Positions 7,253-14,794 of a DNA stretch of 29,383 nt are shown here, piece by piece (position 1 is the first letter of the stretch; each line of letters begins with the position of its first letter). The DNA comes from Bacteriovoracaceae bacterium UBA4097 (lineage in GTDB: Bacteria; Bdellovibrionota; Bacteriovoracia; Bacteriovoracales; Bacteriovoracaceae): positions 1 through 29,383 of the forward strand of contig DFXX01000033.1 in the NCBI GenBank assembly GCA_002381765.1. The letters are read 5' to 3'. Position numbers and translations under genes: made by a program. The notes beneath the pieces were generated by a model, which worked only from the letters and a program-made list of their open reading frames with translations, did no database searches and was not told the DNA's origin.

Positions 7253-9091
7253 TTATTTTTTGAAAGTTTCAAATGTTCTTACTGGGGAATCAAACCCCTC
7301 AAAGTAGCGATGCCCTCCGAGGACACCCAGAGTCGAATCATCTACCTTAAAGACTTGAGAGAAGCCCTTAGTCTCTTTGAGGTAGCGACCAGTGTGTCTC
7401 CATTCTTTTTTAGTGAGGTCTTGAGCGTAAACATGCGAGACATACTCAAAGGCCATCTCTCCCGTTTTAAACATTCCACCAAACACAAAGAGTTCATTTC
7501 CTAATGCTTCTGCCGCCGGTGCAAAGGTGCCAAAAGGAAGAGGAGTAAGTTCTTTGCTCTTACCACTGATAGGATCGATAGCAGTCACTTGATCCAGAAG
7601 TTCAAAGTGACTCGCCCCTTCACCGAGTCCTCCAACCAGAACGATCTTTCCATTAAGATTAATGCCGGTAAGGGCCCTTCTCTTAGGAGCTGGCAGTTCA
7701 TAGTTTGCTTTTGCGATGGTTTCGCTCTTGAGATCAAAGATCTCTATAGTGTTGTGAAATTTTCCATCATAATCATTATGAAACTTAGGAGTCGCATTCC
7801 ACCCTCCAGCAAGATAAACCTTGCCATCGATAGTCACCGCTACGTTAGATGAGCGCGGCTCTAAAAGATGTCCAATGGTCTCCCACTTATTTTTCTTAAT
7901 ATCATAACGATCGATTTGCGAGAGGGATTTCCACTGAGGTTTAAACTCCTCACCGAAAGCAAATCCTCCAAAGGCATAGATGTAATCGCCAAAAGCCGCG
8001 ATCTGATAACCATGGGCCTTCACAGGACGTGGGGCCAGTGTTGTCCAAGTATTACTCTCAATATCGTAAGCGAGGAATGTGTCCTGGAAAGATTCTGGTG
8101 GATAGGTATGTTCAGCACCTGCATGTCCTCCGGCCATATAGATCTTGCCTTCATGAGAGACCGTTCCAAATGATGATCTTGGCTCACCAATAAAAGGAGC
8201 TCTTTCTGATTGCAAAATTTCTGTTTCGCCTGAGAATTGCGGAGAATAGAGATCGGCTTCGGCATCACCTTTAATGTGGTTCCATGAACTATCTTTCAAA
8301 TGATAGAGAGCAAACTTACCGCTCTTATTAGAAGCAAAAACCAGTGAATTATCTGGTTTAAAAGTCGGGGCCATCTCTTCATGAGAGTCAAAGGTCATCT
8401 GAGTGACTTTCTTTGAAACCCGGTCCATAACATGGATATTGTAGTTGCCATCTTGCTTTACGGTGAATGCAATTAAGCGCTCATCAAAAGAGAGAGCAGG
8501 AGACATACCTTCAGCTAAAACTGTTTTCGTATTTTCAACGCGATCAAAGAAGACGATTTCTTTTTTTTCAGGTGTATTTCTTTGATAGACCACAAAGTTC
8601 CCATCTGAAGAGGGACGGGGAAAGTAGGATTCTTCCGACTCATCTAACGCCACAGCCTTCTCCAGACTATAATCGCTTAAGCCTTTGCCCTGTCGGGTAA
8701 TTTCGGCTTCGCGATCAAAAAAGAAGATGGTGTTTTTTCCCGATTTACCGGGAGCCGAATAAAAAATAAAGCGGCTATTTTTTGAAAACTTGGGATGAAT
8801 CAGCATTCCCTTTTCTTGCAAGTTAAATCTCTGAATAAGATTTTTTTCTTGGTTCATATAAGTCAGGTGAAGCTCCTGAGGACCCGTGCCTTCAGAAAAG
8901 ATGATCTCCTGACCATTGGCCGAGATATCTGGATAGAGCGCCCAGCTGCCTGCCTGAACATTGCTCACGGTTTGGGTTCCATGACTGGTTTTAAGTTCTA
9001 CATACTTACCTTGAGCGTTCTCTTTCATGTAAACAAAATCTGCAAAAGAGGAGCATGAAGCCAGAAAACTCAGTAGCAAAATATATTTCAT
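7253..9091 (-). CDS. Lipoprotein with TolB-like and kelch beta-propellers
   Basis: A 612-aa protein starting at 9091 (AAGGAG 7 nt upstream; a longer frame from 9148 lies before the likely transcription start). The signal MKYILLLSFLASC ends in a lipobox L-A-S-C, so a lipid-anchored envelope protein is likely. The first half carries TolB/WD40-like repeats (PDISANGQEIIFSEG, PSSDGNFVVYQRN, FKPDNSLVFASNKSG). The second half has about six kelch blades marked by GG pairs (IYMAGGHAG, IYAFGGFAF, VYLAGGWNA, IVLVGGLGE, LFVFGGMFK, LGVLGGHRY). Two propellers in tandem suggest a binding scaffold. The ligand is unknown and no catalytic residues are apparent. Confidence 0.85.
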   Translation of the reverse strand: MKYILLLSFLASCSSFADFVYMKENAQGKYVELKTSHGTQTVSNVQAGSWALYPDISANGQEIIFSEGTGPQELHLTYMNQEKNLIQRFNLQEKGMLIHPKFSKNSRFIFYSAPGKSGKNTIFFFDREAEITRQGKGLSDYSLEKAVALDESEESYFPRPSSDGNFVVYQRNTPEKKEIVFFDRVENTKTVLAEGMSPALSFDERLIAFTVKQDGNYNIHVMDRVSKKVTQMTFDSHEEMAPTFKPDNSLVFASNKSGKFALYHLKDSSWNHIKGDAEADLYSPQFSGETEILQSERAPFIGEPRSSFGTVSHEGKIYMAGGHAGAEHTYPPESFQDTFLAYDIESNTWTTLAPRPVKAHGYQIAAFGDYIYAFGGFAFGEEFKPQWKSLSQIDRYDIKKNKWETIGHLLEPRSSNVAVTIDGKVYLAGGWNATPKFHNDYDGKFHNTIEIFDLKSETIAKANYELPAPKRRALTGINLNGKIVLVGGLGEGASHFELLDQVTAIDPISGKSKELTPLPFGTFAPAAEALGNELFVFGGMFKTGEMAFEYVSHVYAQDLTKKEWRHTGRYLKETKGFSQVFKVDDSTLGVLGGHRYFEGFDSPVRTFETFKK

Positions 9092-9119
9092 AGTGGTTCT
9101 CCTTACTGAAATTCTCCGG

Positions 9120-9151
9120 ATCATATAAAAAGCTGTTTGGTATATCAAACA
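9120..9151 (-). promoter_or_regulatory. Sigma-70 promoter of the kelch lipoprotein, with palindrome
   Basis: Minus strand: -35 TTGATA (9143-9148), 17-nt spacer, -10 TATGAT (9120-9125). The predicted start near 9113 leaves a ~22-nt leader containing the SD. A palindrome TGTTTGGTATATCAAACA (9134-9151) covers the -35 and could be an operator. Confidence 0.65.
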
Positions 9152-9213
9152 AATAAAATTCTGCTAGGCAAAAAATAAAAATTTACCGAATTCCGGCGGA
9201 TGCATTTTCCCGT

Positions 9214-9225
9214 TAAGATGAAGCA
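9214..9225 (+). promoter_or_regulatory. Candidate leaderless -10 of the MFS gene
   Basis: TAAGAT (9214-9219) is followed by exactly 6 nt and then the ATG. There is no convincing SD, and the -35 is weak (TTCCGG at 17 nt). Confidence 0.4.
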
Positions 9226-10479
9226 ATGGTTCAAGTCTATCAATCCATACTTCAGAAATTATCTCCCAATGTTAAGCTCTTTTTGGCGGGACATGCTATT
9301 CAGGGCCTAGGTCTCTCCATCTATAGTCTCCTGTTCAATCTCTACTTAAAGGAGCTGGGCTTTGGTGAATCTTCTATTGGTGGGCTGATTTCAACTACCT
9401 CGCTGGGGATATCGCTTATGGCGATACCGGCCGCCCTCATCATCGACCGCTTTCATGTAAAGCACTTAGTGATTACGGGCATGTTTCTTTCTTCAGTTTT
9501 CTACATGATTCAAATTATGAATGTAGAAGAGTCTTCACTTTTTACTTTTGGGCTTTTGGCCAGCATGTGCCAGGCACTTTTTAATATTTCGGTCTCTCCC
9601 TTTTATTTAAGAAATTCTACTCCTACCGTAAGGGTGCATCTCTTCACCTTAAATTCATCTTTGAGTATGATTGCTCATCTCATTGGTTATTTGATTGGTG
9701 GATATCTTCCCGATCTCGTTTCCTTCTATGTACCAAATGCTAATCGCATCGAGGTGTTTAGAATTTCCATCATGATGGCCTTGGGAGTGGTCTTCCTTTC
9801 TAATTTAGTTTTCATGAGAATTAAACGCGTACCTATTCCTAGGATGAAAAAGCGTTTATTCGAAGGTCTCAAAGAGAAAGAGTGGAGTGTTCTCTCAAAA
9901 CTCATTCTTCCTAAATTATGCTTTGCCTTTGGAGGAGGACTTGTGGTTCCCTTCATGAATCTTTATCTAAAAGAGAAATTTACTCTTTCAACCGAGATGA
10001 TCGGGATCTCCTACGCTCTCTTGCAGCTTTTCATATTTCTGGGAATCTTTGTCACTCCCAGTCTTATGAAGAAAACGACCCCATTAAAATTCATCATGAC
10101 TACCGCCTTTTTTTCAATACCTTTCATGGTTACGATGGGACTTACCGCCAATGTGGGGCTTGTACTCAGCTGCTTTTTTATGAGAGGCATGCTGATGAAT
10201 ATGTCGGGGCCCATTACGTCCATGTTTGAAATGGAGCATGTAAGAGAAAAGGAATGCGTCTTTGCCTCGGCAATCATTCTTTTCTTCTATCACTTGGTTT
10301 ACACCTTCAGCACCCGGCTGGGGGGACTCTTAATTGAGAAGTATGATTTTGGTCCAACATTCTATCTGGCGGGTCTGTGTTATGGTGCTGCCATCATTCT
10401 CTACTACCGCTTCTTTAAGGGCGAAGATAAAGAGAAGAAGCTTACGCTTCAGGAGACTGGGGAAGAATTAGCTGCATAA
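9226..10479 (+). CDS. MFS transporter
   Basis: A 417-aa polytopic inner-membrane protein with about 12 predicted transmembrane segments in two halves, separated by a basic loop (MRIKRVPIPRMKKR, near 198-210). The first loop region (GFGESSIGGLISTTSLGISL) and AALIIDRF after TM2 resemble the DRxGRR region of the Major Facilitator Superfamily. The substrate cannot be read from sequence. A charged tail (GEDKEKKLTLQETGEE) ends the protein. The ATG has no good SD and may be leaderless. The gene diverges from the kelch lipoprotein, and its last 38 bp overlap the convergent reductase gene. Confidence 0.88.
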   Translation: MVQVYQSILQKLSPNVKLFLAGHAIQGLGLSIYSLLFNLYLKELGFGESSIGGLISTTSLGISLMAIPAALIIDRFHVKHLVITGMFLSSVFYMIQIMNVEESSLFTFGLLASMCQALFNISVSPFYLRNSTPTVRVHLFTLNSSLSMIAHLIGYLIGGYLPDLVSFYVPNANRIEVFRISIMMALGVVFLSNLVFMRIKRVPIPRMKKRLFEGLKEKEWSVLSKLILPKLCFAFGGGLVVPFMNLYLKEKFTLSTEMIGISYALLQLFIFLGIFVTPSLMKKTTPLKFIMTTAFFSIPFMVTMGLTANVGLVLSCFFMRGMLMNMSGPITSMFEMEHVREKECVFASAIILFFYHLVYTFSTRLGGLLIEKYDFGPTFYLAGLCYGAAIILYYRFFKGEDKEKKLTLQETGEELAA

Positions 10480-10924
10480 TGCGGGTGAGATTCTCTGCAT
10501 CCCGATGGGTAAAACGATGCAAGCTAGGCGAATCCAAATCCAGCACCCCTAAATTATTCATCAAAGGAATTACGAGTTCAGAGCGAGAAGCCGAATCACA
10601 GGCAATATGTCCGGGGAAGGCATCAACATCATCGATTTTAAGAGTGGTGTTTTCCGCAAAGGCTTTTCCACAAACGCCCTTGCCAGATTTAATTCTAATG
10701 CAAGCAGGTTTCCCCTGAAAGGGACCTAGGACTAATTCCTGATCGGCTTCATCCCATAGATAGAAACCACACCAATTAAGATCAGGAATAGAGTGATAAA
10801 GCCAGGAAGATATATTGGCGAGATTTGCTATTAGATTTCTTTCACCCGTCACGAAAGAGAGAAGCTCTCTTTCTAACTTTTGATAAAAATCGTCTTCTTG
10901 ATATTTAGCTTCGATGTTCCACAT
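10442..10924 (-). CDS. msrC: Free methionine-R-sulfoxide reductase (GAF domain)
   Basis: A 160-aa single GAF domain of the YebR/fRMsr family, which reduces free methionine-(R)-sulfoxide. The three active-site cysteines are C75, C85 and C109, with the 10 and 24 spacing seen in the E. coli enzyme (84, 94, 118). They sit in FQGKPACIRI, GKGVCGKAF and GHIACDSASRSE. The segment PLMNNLGVLDLDS is three residues shorter than E. coli PLVVKNQIIGVLDIDS. The start overlaps the HD hydrolase stop (TAATG), so it is the last gene of a minus-strand run. It overlaps the MFS gene by 38 bp. Confidence 0.94.
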   Translation of the reverse strand: MWNIEAKYQEDDFYQKLERELLSFVTGERNLIANLANISSWLYHSIPDLNWCGFYLWDEADQELVLGPFQGKPACIRIKSGKGVCGKAFAENTTLKIDDVDAFPGHIACDSASRSELVIPLMNNLGVLDLDSPSLHRFTHRDAENLTRIMQLILPQSPEA

Positions 10925-11550
10925 TACTTAATCTCTTTCATGAGTTCTTGAATGAAGCTCTTCATATATTCTACTCGTGCCAGGGCCAGTGTCTTGCCTT
11001 TGGAGGTGTTCATTAACTCAGGAAGCTTAAATAGCTTTACATAGTAATGATCTAGCATAAAGTTCTTATCATCGAGTTCTCTTATTTCCGCTAAGGGATC
11101 CAAGGGATCATAGAAGCGAGATTTCATCTGAGTATTAACAGCTGCACATCTCAAAATTCCGATGGCCCCTAAAGCGTCCAGGCGATCGGCATCTTGAACG
11201 ATGGCGGCTTCTAAGCACGAGGGCTTGAGGCCTCTAGAAAAGCTATGCTCGATGATCGCCTTAGAGATGATAGCGATCTGTTCTTCACTAAAGCCGCTGG
11301 CCTTAAGATGAGGCCTGGCTTCTTGAGCTGCGAGAGTAGAGGCGTTCTTTCTATCCGGATGATCCTTGGGCAAATTCACTAGATCATGGCAGTAGACAGC
11401 TGCGAGTACACAATCTAAGTCAACTACTTCCCCTTGCGCCAGTTCATGGGCGGTATGAGCAACCCTGCCAATATGGGCCCAGTCATGAGCAGGATCATTG
11501 CCTGGATAGTAGGGCTTAATTATTTCAATAAGGTTTTTGATTTTGTTCAT
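10924..11550 (-). CDS. HD-domain phosphohydrolase, YedJ-like
   Basis: A 208-aa cytoplasmic protein starting at the ATG at 11550, one nt after the corA stop; GGGAT upstream serves as SD. A longer frame from 11607 would run 56 nt into corA. The metal site is typical of HD enzymes: His26 in AHDWAHIGRV, His55-Asp56 in YCHDLVNLPKDHP, and an aspartate in QDADRLDALG (about 119-128). The whole pattern matches E. coli YedJ-type HD hydrolases, whose natural substrate is uncertain. It lies between corA and the methionine sulfoxide reductase and is probably cotranslated with both. Confidence 0.88.
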   Translation of the reverse strand: MNKIKNLIEIIKPYYPGNDPAHDWAHIGRVAHTAHELAQGEVVDLDCVLAAVYCHDLVNLPKDHPDRKNASTLAAQEARPHLKASGFSEEQIAIISKAIIEHSFSRGLKPSCLEAAIVQDADRLDALGAIGILRCAAVNTQMKSRFYDPLDPLAEIRELDDKNFMLDHYYVKLFKLPELMNTSKGKTLALARVEYMKSFIQELMKEIK

Positions 11551-11551
11551 T

Positions 11552-12466
11552 TTAATCCCGGATAGTTTGGAACCAACCACGTTTTCTGAAGTACCAAATA
11601 GCACCAAAAACTAAGAGGGCCATAAATCCGATCAGAAAATAGAAGGCAACAGGAGAATGCAAACCTGGAAGATACTCAAAGTTCATTCCATAAAAGGAAG
11701 CCACGAAGTTTAAGGGAAGGAGAATGGTTGAGAATACAGTAAGAACCTTCATAACCTCATTGGCCTTCTGACTGGTCAGAGAAATATAGAGTTCAAAAAG
11801 ATGCTCAAAGTTACTGGAGATCTCATCCAGATAGAAATACAACTGGTCAATGTTCTCGCGGAGATCCTGAAGCATGGAGGGATACTCTTCCCAATAATCT
11901 CTAAAGCGATATAGAGAGTCATTGGTTTGCTTTAGCATTCTTTTAAGAACGAATATTCTTCTTCTAAAATGATAAATTCTGGATGTGCTAAGATTTTCAC
12001 TTTTTGAAAGTACATCATCTTCAAAATCATCATAAAGATCTTGCAAATCATTGATGGGTGCTTCGTAAGAACGGATAACGGCCAGAACAATTTGATGGAT
12101 AAGAGAATGAAGATTCTTCGCTCCATCGGGACGGCGAGCTTTTTCACTGATCTTATCTATGTAGTTAAGGCTTACTCTATGAATTGTAACTAAGCGGCCT
12201 TCGGTAATAAACAAAGCAATCTTTCGAGTCAAATCCTGAACAGAGATAGCATCTCTCTTGGAATCCTCATCAAAACTTCTTAACATAAGGAAATGCCCAT
12301 CATCGGTGCATTCATACTTAGGAAGATGCTCCGGACGTAAACAGTCCTGTACTAAAAGGTAGGGAAGATTTAATTCTGAGTTAAGGCGCTCAAAGTCTTC
12401 ATAATGAGGCTCTTGAACATCTACCCAGGAGAGTTTATCAATGTGAATGAGGTGATCGGTAATCAT
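11552..12466 (-). CDS. corA: CorA-family divalent cation transporter
   Basis: A 304-aa inner-membrane channel subunit (pentamer in the family). A large N-terminal cytoplasmic domain with long helices (coiled region about 140-235) is followed by two C-terminal membrane segments. The signature GMN occurs at 260-262 in SFYGMNFEYLPG, right after TM1, and the protein ends with the basic tail YFRKRGWF. Mg2+ is the likely ion, but Co2+, Ni2+ or Zn2+ (ZntB-like) cannot be excluded. No SD is seen; TTTAAT lies exactly 6 nt before the ATG. FUSC is 15 nt upstream and HD hydrolase 1 nt downstream. Confidence 0.93.
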   Translation of the reverse strand: MITDHLIHIDKLSWVDVQEPHYEDFERLNSELNLPYLLVQDCLRPEHLPKYECTDDGHFLMLRSFDEDSKRDAISVQDLTRKIALFITEGRLVTIHRVSLNYIDKISEKARRPDGAKNLHSLIHQIVLAVIRSYEAPINDLQDLYDDFEDDVLSKSENLSTSRIYHFRRRIFVLKRMLKQTNDSLYRFRDYWEEYPSMLQDLRENIDQLYFYLDEISSNFEHLFELYISLTSQKANEVMKVLTVFSTILLPLNFVASFYGMNFEYLPGLHSPVAFYFLIGFMALLVFGAIWYFRKRGWFQTIRD

Positions 12467-12502
12467 TAAGCTATTAAACCATTATGTAAAAGTTCTTTTC
12501 AA
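12467..12502 (-). promoter_or_regulatory. Candidate internal leaderless promoter of corA
   Basis: Minus strand: TTGAAA, 18-nt spacer, TTTAAT (12473-12478), then exactly 6 nt to the ATG at 12466. The -35 lies inside the last codons of the FUSC gene. Transcription would begin on the start codon. Confidence 0.5.
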
Positions 12503-13531
12503 GCTCCTTCTGTTTCTTTTAGGAGGAAATGCAATGAATGTCCCAATAACGCCTAATAAACAACCCATTCCAATATCTGAAATTCGAAGCCAGGCGAATT
12601 TGAAATTTTCAATAGAGTTCTGATACATGGAGATATCCAAAAATAAGATAATCAGTCCGGCAATAAAGACATTTCCCAACCAATAGTTCTTGTGTAGACC
12701 CAGAGGAGCGAGAAATGCCGCCAGAGTGCAAAGAGCTATTAAAGCAATTTCAGAGTTAAAGAGCTTCAAGATCGCAGCTGCAATTAAGACCCCTAGAAGA
12801 GTCCCAAGTAACCTCTGAAAGCTTTTATAGAGACTTTGATTACGATCTGGCATCATAACAATTAATATGGTTCCTACCATCCAATATCCTCTTTCAACAT
12901 GAAATTGTTGGGACAGGATAAAACCCAGACAAGCTGTCATGGCGAGAGCAAGAGAATATCGTAAAGTTTCCTTGCGTCTTATAGCATGTAAAAAATCTCG
13001 AAACTTACTTCTCTGAAAATTTGGTTCGTGCTTAAAGAAAAAATACACCACAAAGAGGCTTAGTAGATAGTTGAAGAGTGAAAGAGTTGAGTAAAAGACA
13101 GGAGTTATAATGTCATTGGAAAGTCCCGGATTCTGGGAAGCTGCTAAAAATTGTAAGGTCGTAAAAAGCAGCATTCTTTCTAATTCAATGCCAAAGCCCT
13201 TCGCTCTACCTAACAAGAAGGACATGATAAATAAGGCAATTAGGATGAGGGTTTGATCGCCATGAAAAAGAATTCCAGTCAGGACGCCTCCCAGAATGAA
13301 AATGTAGGCGGTAATCAGATGGATAAGTCTCTTTCTTAAAGCACCGAAGTGATCGTTTAGAATAAGGATAAATCCAAAGAGTGATCCATAGATGGAAGAG
13401 TGAAGATCATCTCTTAAGTAACCAACAATGAGGGGCACGCCAACACTTAAAGCGGCAAGCACCATTCGGGGCCATGGGGAAGCTACTTTTTCAAATTTCA
13501 GGCTTTCTACTACATGATGGCGAACTCTCAT
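12482..13531 (-). CDS. FUSC-family inner-membrane protein
   Basis: A 349-aa protein from the ATG at 13531. A frame from 13606 would begin inside the RRM terminator hairpin. There are two blocks of hydrophobic segments (about residues 20-165 and 190-335) around a basic loop (KFRDFLHAIRRKETLR). The second block has the FUSC signature RGYWMVGTILIVMMPDRNQSLYKSFQRLLGTLLG. Relatives (AaeB, YccS, FUSC) act in export of aromatic acids or envelope maintenance; the substrate here is unknown. TATACT lies 6 nt before the ATG, and AAGGTG directly abuts it. It heads the run with corA, HD hydrolase and msrC. Confidence 0.85.
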   Translation of the reverse strand: MRVRHHVVESLKFEKVASPWPRMVLAALSVGVPLIVGYLRDDLHSSIYGSLFGFILILNDHFGALRKRLIHLITAYIFILGGVLTGILFHGDQTLILIALFIMSFLLGRAKGFGIELERMLLFTTLQFLAASQNPGLSNDIITPVFYSTLSLFNYLLSLFVVYFFFKHEPNFQRSKFRDFLHAIRRKETLRYSLALAMTACLGFILSQQFHVERGYWMVGTILIVMMPDRNQSLYKSFQRLLGTLLGVLIAAAILKLFNSEIALIALCTLAAFLAPLGLHKNYWLGNVFIAGLIILFLDISMYQNSIENFKFAWLRISDIGMGCLLGVIGTFIAFPPKRNRRSLKRTFT

Positions 13532-13543
13532 CACCTTAGTATA
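13532..13543 (-). promoter_or_regulatory. Candidate leaderless -10 of the FUSC gene
   Basis: TATACT (13538-13543) is followed by exactly 6 nt and the ATG at 13531, just beyond the RRM terminator. I find no good -35. Confidence 0.45.
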
Positions 13544-13587
13544 GGTGAGGGGATAGCAGATAGCATTTTGAGCTGCAAGGATATGGG

Positions 13588-13618
13588 TAAAAAAAAGGGC
13601 CCTCAAACGAGGGCCCTT
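13588..13618 (-). terminator. Strong terminator of the first RRM gene
   Basis: Perfect 8-bp stem GGGCCCTC/GAGGGCCC (13597-13604 and 13609-13616) with a 4-nt loop, followed on the minus strand by eight T. The plus strand also has a T tract (TTCTTTTTTT), so it can act in both directions. Confidence 0.92.
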
Positions 13619-13647
13619 CTTTTTTTAAACAAAGTTTAAAGTTGGGA

Positions 13648-14010
13648 TTACCAACGGTTTCCACCACGGTCGCCACCGCGTCCGCCGCCAAATCCGCCAC
13701 GGTCGCCGCCGCGTCCACCACGGTCACCACCGCGTCCGCCGCCGAAACCACCAGTGCGTGGCTCCATTGGACGAGCTTCGTTCACAACTAGTGAACGTCC
13801 ACCCATGTCTTGACCATTGAGTTTCTCAATGGCAGCAGCAGCTTCATCACCAGAAGACATTTCAACAAAGCCAAATCCTTTCGAACGGCCAGTGTCTCTG
13901 TCCATGACGATTTTAGCAGAGTCAACGGTACCGAACTGAGAGAACATCTCGTTCAGGCTTTCGCTGGTTGCTGAGAATGGAAGATTACCAACATAAATTT
14001 TGCTACCCAT
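13648..14010 (-). CDS. RRM RNA-binding protein with RGG-rich tail
   Basis: A 120-aa protein: one RNA recognition motif (2 to ~80) with RNP2 KIYVGNLP and RNP1 RSKGFGFVEM. A glycine/arginine tail follows (~92-118) made of repeated GGFGGGRGGDRGG units and ending NRW. RRM-Gly proteins of this type in cyanobacteria and other bacteria bind single-stranded RNA and are often cold- or stress-induced. The SD is near perfect (AAGGAGGT, 5 nt before ATG), suggesting high expression. The gene is monocistronic, with its own -10 (TATAAT, 14087-14092), a ~70-nt leader and a strong terminator. It is a paralogue of the gene at 14265. Confidence 0.95.
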   Translation of the reverse strand: MGSKIYVGNLPFSATSESLNEMFSQFGTVDSAKIVMDRDTGRSKGFGFVEMSSGDEAAAAIEKLNGQDMGGRSLVVNEARPMEPRTGGFGGGRGGDRGGRGGDRGGFGGGRGGDRGGNRW

Positions 14011-14042
14011 AAATACCTCCTTAAGGCCAGGGACGCGCTTTC

Positions 14043-14058
14043 AGAGGATCATGAGCAA
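14043..14058 (-). promoter_or_regulatory. Leader element shared by the two RRM genes (copy 1)
   Basis: On the mRNA strand the element reads TTGCTCATGATCCTCT, about 33 nt before the ATG. It matches 13 of 16 bases of the copy ahead of the other RRM gene (14613-14628), at nearly the same distance. Confidence 0.5.
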
Positions 14059-14086
14059 CTCGCTCGAAGAACTCTATACTGCGACA

Positions 14087-14092
14087 ATTATA
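14087..14092 (-). promoter_or_regulatory. -10 element of the first RRM gene
   Basis: A consensus TATAAT on the minus strand in an AT-rich stretch; the -35 is weak (TTAGAT at about 18 nt). It implies a start near 14080 and a leader of about 70 nt. Confidence 0.55.
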
Positions 14093-14218
14093 AAATAATT
14101 AGCACTAAATATCTAACAAAGCATAGCACAATCTTCATAGGCGTTTGAAATTTAAAGGTGTGTTAAAGAAAAACGTCTAAGATCTTGAAAGGTGATAATT
14201 GTGAAGCTGTGCAGGAAG

Positions 14219-14244
14219 GAAAAAAAAACCCTCCGAAGAGGGTC
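14219..14244 (-). terminator. Strong terminator of the second RRM gene
   Basis: On the minus strand ACCCTC-TTCG-GAGGGT forms a 6-bp stem with a stable UUCG tetraloop, followed by eight T. It lies 21 nt after the stop codon. Confidence 0.92.
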
Positions 14245-14264
14245 TTGATTAATTTAGCAATTAA

Positions 14265-14579
14265 TTACCAACGGTTAGAACGATCATTACGGTCGTTACG
14301 ATCATTACGACCGCCGCCGCCTTCACGCTTCTCCATTGGACGAGCTTCATTAACAGTTAGAGCACGTCCGCCCATATCTGAACCATGAAGTTTTTCAATA
14401 GCTGAATCAGCTTCTGAAGAATCGCTCATTTCAACAAAGCCGAAGCCTTTGCTTCTGCCAGTATCACGGTCAGTGATGATCTTAGATGAATCAACTCTTC
14501 CGAATTGTCCAAATGTCTCAGAAAGAGATTCATTAGTTGCTGTGAAGGGAAGGTTCCCAACGTAAATTTTCTTACCCAT
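14265..14579 (-). CDS. RRM RNA-binding protein, paralogue with NDR-repeat tail
   Basis: A 104-aa protein. The RRM (2 to ~80) has RNP2 KIYVGNLP and RNP1 RSKGFGFVEM, and its sequence is very close to the neighbour at 13648. The tail differs: a short GGGG run and then RNDRNDRNDRSNRW instead of RGG repeats, though both end in NRW. The SD is near perfect (AAGGAGGT, 6 nt before ATG). The leader could fold UACCU with AGGUA across the SD. Its own promoter (TATAGT near 14670) and UUCG terminator make it a separate transcript. The pair is a tandem duplication with diverged tails. Confidence 0.95.
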   Translation of the reverse strand: MGKKIYVGNLPFTATNESLSETFGQFGRVDSSKIITDRDTGRSKGFGFVEMSDSSEADSAIEKLHGSDMGGRALTVNEARPMEKREGGGGRNDRNDRNDRSNRW

Positions 14580-14612
14580 AAAATACCTCCTTAAGGTGCT
14601 TAGGTAGCGTAA

Positions 14613-14628
14613 AGAGGACCTTGAGCGA
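14613..14628 (-). promoter_or_regulatory. Leader element shared by the two RRM genes (copy 2)
   Basis: On the mRNA strand the element reads TCGCTCAAGGTCCTCT, about 34 nt before the ATG. It is the counterpart of the copy at 14043-14058; the sequence between the element and the SD is much less conserved. Confidence 0.5.
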
Positions 14629-14794
14629 AATTACCCGGGGACACTCGACACGACTTAGCTTAAGTAACACTATAAAATCTTTAATGCACACTAAAAGTTA
14701 TCTTAAGAGGTAACCCTCTTAATCAGTATAGAATTTACAATTTTCCCCTCTGCCGCCTTCTTGAGTTTCACTCGATTTTGTGTGAGGATGGGCC

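Noticed and set aside
9092..9148. Longer start for the kelch lipoprotein
   Set aside because: It would place a basic segment before the signal peptide, lacks an SD and lies upstream of the predicted transcription start.
11551..11607. Longer start for the HD hydrolase inside corA
   Set aside because: The extension is only the out-of-frame reading of the corA end; the ATG at 11550 fits the family N-terminus.
13532..13606. Longer start for FUSC
   Set aside because: It would begin within the RRM terminator; the extra residues do not resemble the family.
13660..13745. Tandem-repeat-like GC-rich stretch, considered as a CRISPR or minisatellite
   Set aside because: The repeats encode the Gly/Arg tail of the RRM protein, have no unique spacers and are better explained as coding low complexity.
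13536..13751. Reading frame overlapping the RRM tail (71 aa, Ala/Val/Asp-rich)
   Set aside because: It is a shadow of the RGG-repeat codons on the same strand, runs through the terminator hairpin and has no SD.
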